Assembly (NCBI GenBank): GCA_900314345.1
Contig: OMUX01000235.1
Coordinates: 1-6,254, forward strand
DNA: 6,254 nt
DNA from: an uncultured Erysipelotrichaceae bacterium
GTDB lineage: Bacteria; Bacillota_I; Bacilli_A; Erysipelotrichales; Erysipelotrichaceae
Reading direction: 5' to 3'
The notes under the pieces: generated by a model
Told to the model about the DNA's origin: nothing
The model's database searches: none
Seen by the model: only the letters and a program-made list of their open reading frames with translations
Shown: positions 5,369-6,254 of the stretch, piece by piece
Layout of the letters: each line of letters starts with the position of its first letter
Position numbering within the stretch: the stretch's first letter is position 1
Made by a program: the position numbers and the translations under genes

Positions 5369-6254
5369 ATGAACAGCACAGCAAGACTTGCCTCAATCCT
5401 GAAAAGCGATGAAAAGATGAGCATCCGCACAGGTGCCTCCTTCGTCTTCCGTCTGGCACTGCCTGCCATCCTGGCCCAGGTCGCCGAGATTGTCATGCAG
5501 TACATTGATTCCGCCATGGTCGGACAGATGGGAGCCGGTGCCAGTGCCTCCATCGGTCTTGTGGCATCCTCCACCTGGCTCTTCGGCGGGCTGATCAGTG
5601 CCTGCGGCTATGGTTTCTCTGTCCAGGCAGCCCAGCGCATCGGTGCCCAGAACTACAAAGGGGCAAGGGATGTCTGCCGCCAGTCCTTCCTTTCCGCACT
5701 CATCTGGTCCGGCGGCCTCATGTGCATCGGCATCTTCCTTTCTTCAAGACTTCCCGTCTGGCTGGGAGGTGCTCCGGAAATCATTCATGATGCGCACATG
5801 TACTTCCTGATCTATGCCCTCTTCATTCCCGTCAGACAGCTCTACTTCCTGAATGAATGCATGCTGCAGAGCACCGGAGACATGAGAACCCCAAGCATCC
5901 TGTCTGTTGTTCTCTGTGCTTCCGATGTCTTCTACAATGCACTGCTGATCTTTCCTTCCGGTACCTTCGGACCATTGCCCGGCGCCAACATGGGTGTTGC
6001 CGGTGCCGCCCTTGGAACAGCACTCTCCTATGTCACCGCAGCCATTCCCATGATCATCCAGACAGCAGTCAGATCCCCGGTTCTGGCCTTAAAAGACAAG
6101 GGCAGATGGATGCCGGAAAAGGAAGTCATCCAGAATGCCTTCCATATCGGTATTCCCTTAGGCCTGGAACATGCAGCACTGTCTGTTGCCCAGATCCTTG
6201 CCATTAGGATCGTTGCCCCTTTGGGTACCATCTCCCTGGCAGCCAACTCCTTTG
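5369..6254 (+). CDS. MATE family efflux transporter, N-terminal part (runs off the window)
   Basis: The frame is open from here to the window edge, giving 295 residues of an expected 440-460. MATE proteins are inner-membrane antiporters that export drugs, toxins or metabolites using sodium or proton gradients. Visible hallmarks are FRLALPAILAQ (27-37), DSAMVGQMGAGASASIGL (47-64) with the typical TM1 acidic residue, QAAQRIGAQNYKGARD (86-101), and a further glycine/proline-rich segment GIPLGLEHAA (261-270). About seven hydrophobic membrane segments can be seen (roughly 28-47, 60-82, 107-127, 143-163, 175-196, 208-230, 260-282). The start is uncertain. The ATG at 5369 would be nearly leaderless from the extended -10. 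The ATG at 5417 has only a weak purine-rich site, and the ATG at 5309 has AGGA 8 bases upstream but precedes the predicted promoter. Substrate cannot be inferred. It is divergent from ppk1. Confidence 0.88.
   Translation, partial: MNSTARLASILKSDEKMSIRTGASFVFRLALPAILAQVAEIVMQYIDSAMVGQMGAGASASIGLVASSTWLFGGLISACGYGFSVQAAQRIGAQNYKGARDVCRQSFLSALIWSGGLMCIGIFLSSRLPVWLGGAPEIIHDAHMYFLIYALFIPVRQLYFLNECMLQSTGDMRTPSILSVVLCASDVFYNALLIFPSGTFGPLPGANMGVAGAALGTALSYVTAAIPMIIQTAVRSPVLALKDKGRWMPEKEVIQNAFHIGIPLGLEHAALSVAQILAIRIVAPLGTISLAANSF

Noticed and set aside
5269..5574. 101-codon minus-strand frame spanning the ppk1 promoter and the transporter gene start
   Set aside because: Antisense to the clear MATE coding sequence and would overlap the start of ppk1; codon content matches a shadow.

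Overview
The window reads as chromosomal DNA from a Bacillota-type bacterium with roughly balanced base composition. Purine-rich Shine-Dalgarno sites, TATAAT-type -10 boxes, and a PPK1/class III PPK2 pair beside a TGS-domain nucleoside kinase fit an Erysipelotrichaceae-like gut anaerobe. That placement is inference from protein character only.

Layout: positions 1-355 hold no convincing gene. They contain a two-tier hairpin near the left edge that resembles the right end of an IS200/IS605 (TnpB-type) element, and then a possibly structured leader. A plus-strand class III polyphosphate kinase 2 gene (356-1426) follows; its protein ends in a striking lysine/glutamate/serine-rich tail. A 14-bp hairpin with a short T run closes it. 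Converging on it from the right is a two-gene minus-strand operon: polyphosphate kinase 1 (ppk1, 5264-3132), then a TGS/SAD-like/uridine-kinase fusion protein (3130-1469), with one base between the genes. Divergent from ppk1, a MATE-family efflux transporter starts near 5369 and runs off the right edge.

How the genes may work together: PPK1 builds polyphosphate from ATP. Class III PPK2 enzymes use polyphosphate to phosphorylate nucleoside mono- and diphosphates. The nucleoside kinase supplies nucleoside monophosphates from salvaged nucleosides. The locus therefore looks like a polyphosphate-nucleotide salvage and energy module (inference). The oddest details are the PASK-like tail on the PPK2, the loss in PPK1 of the second histidine known from the E. 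coli enzyme, and a synthetase-like domain in the nucleoside kinase without its usual zinc ligands.
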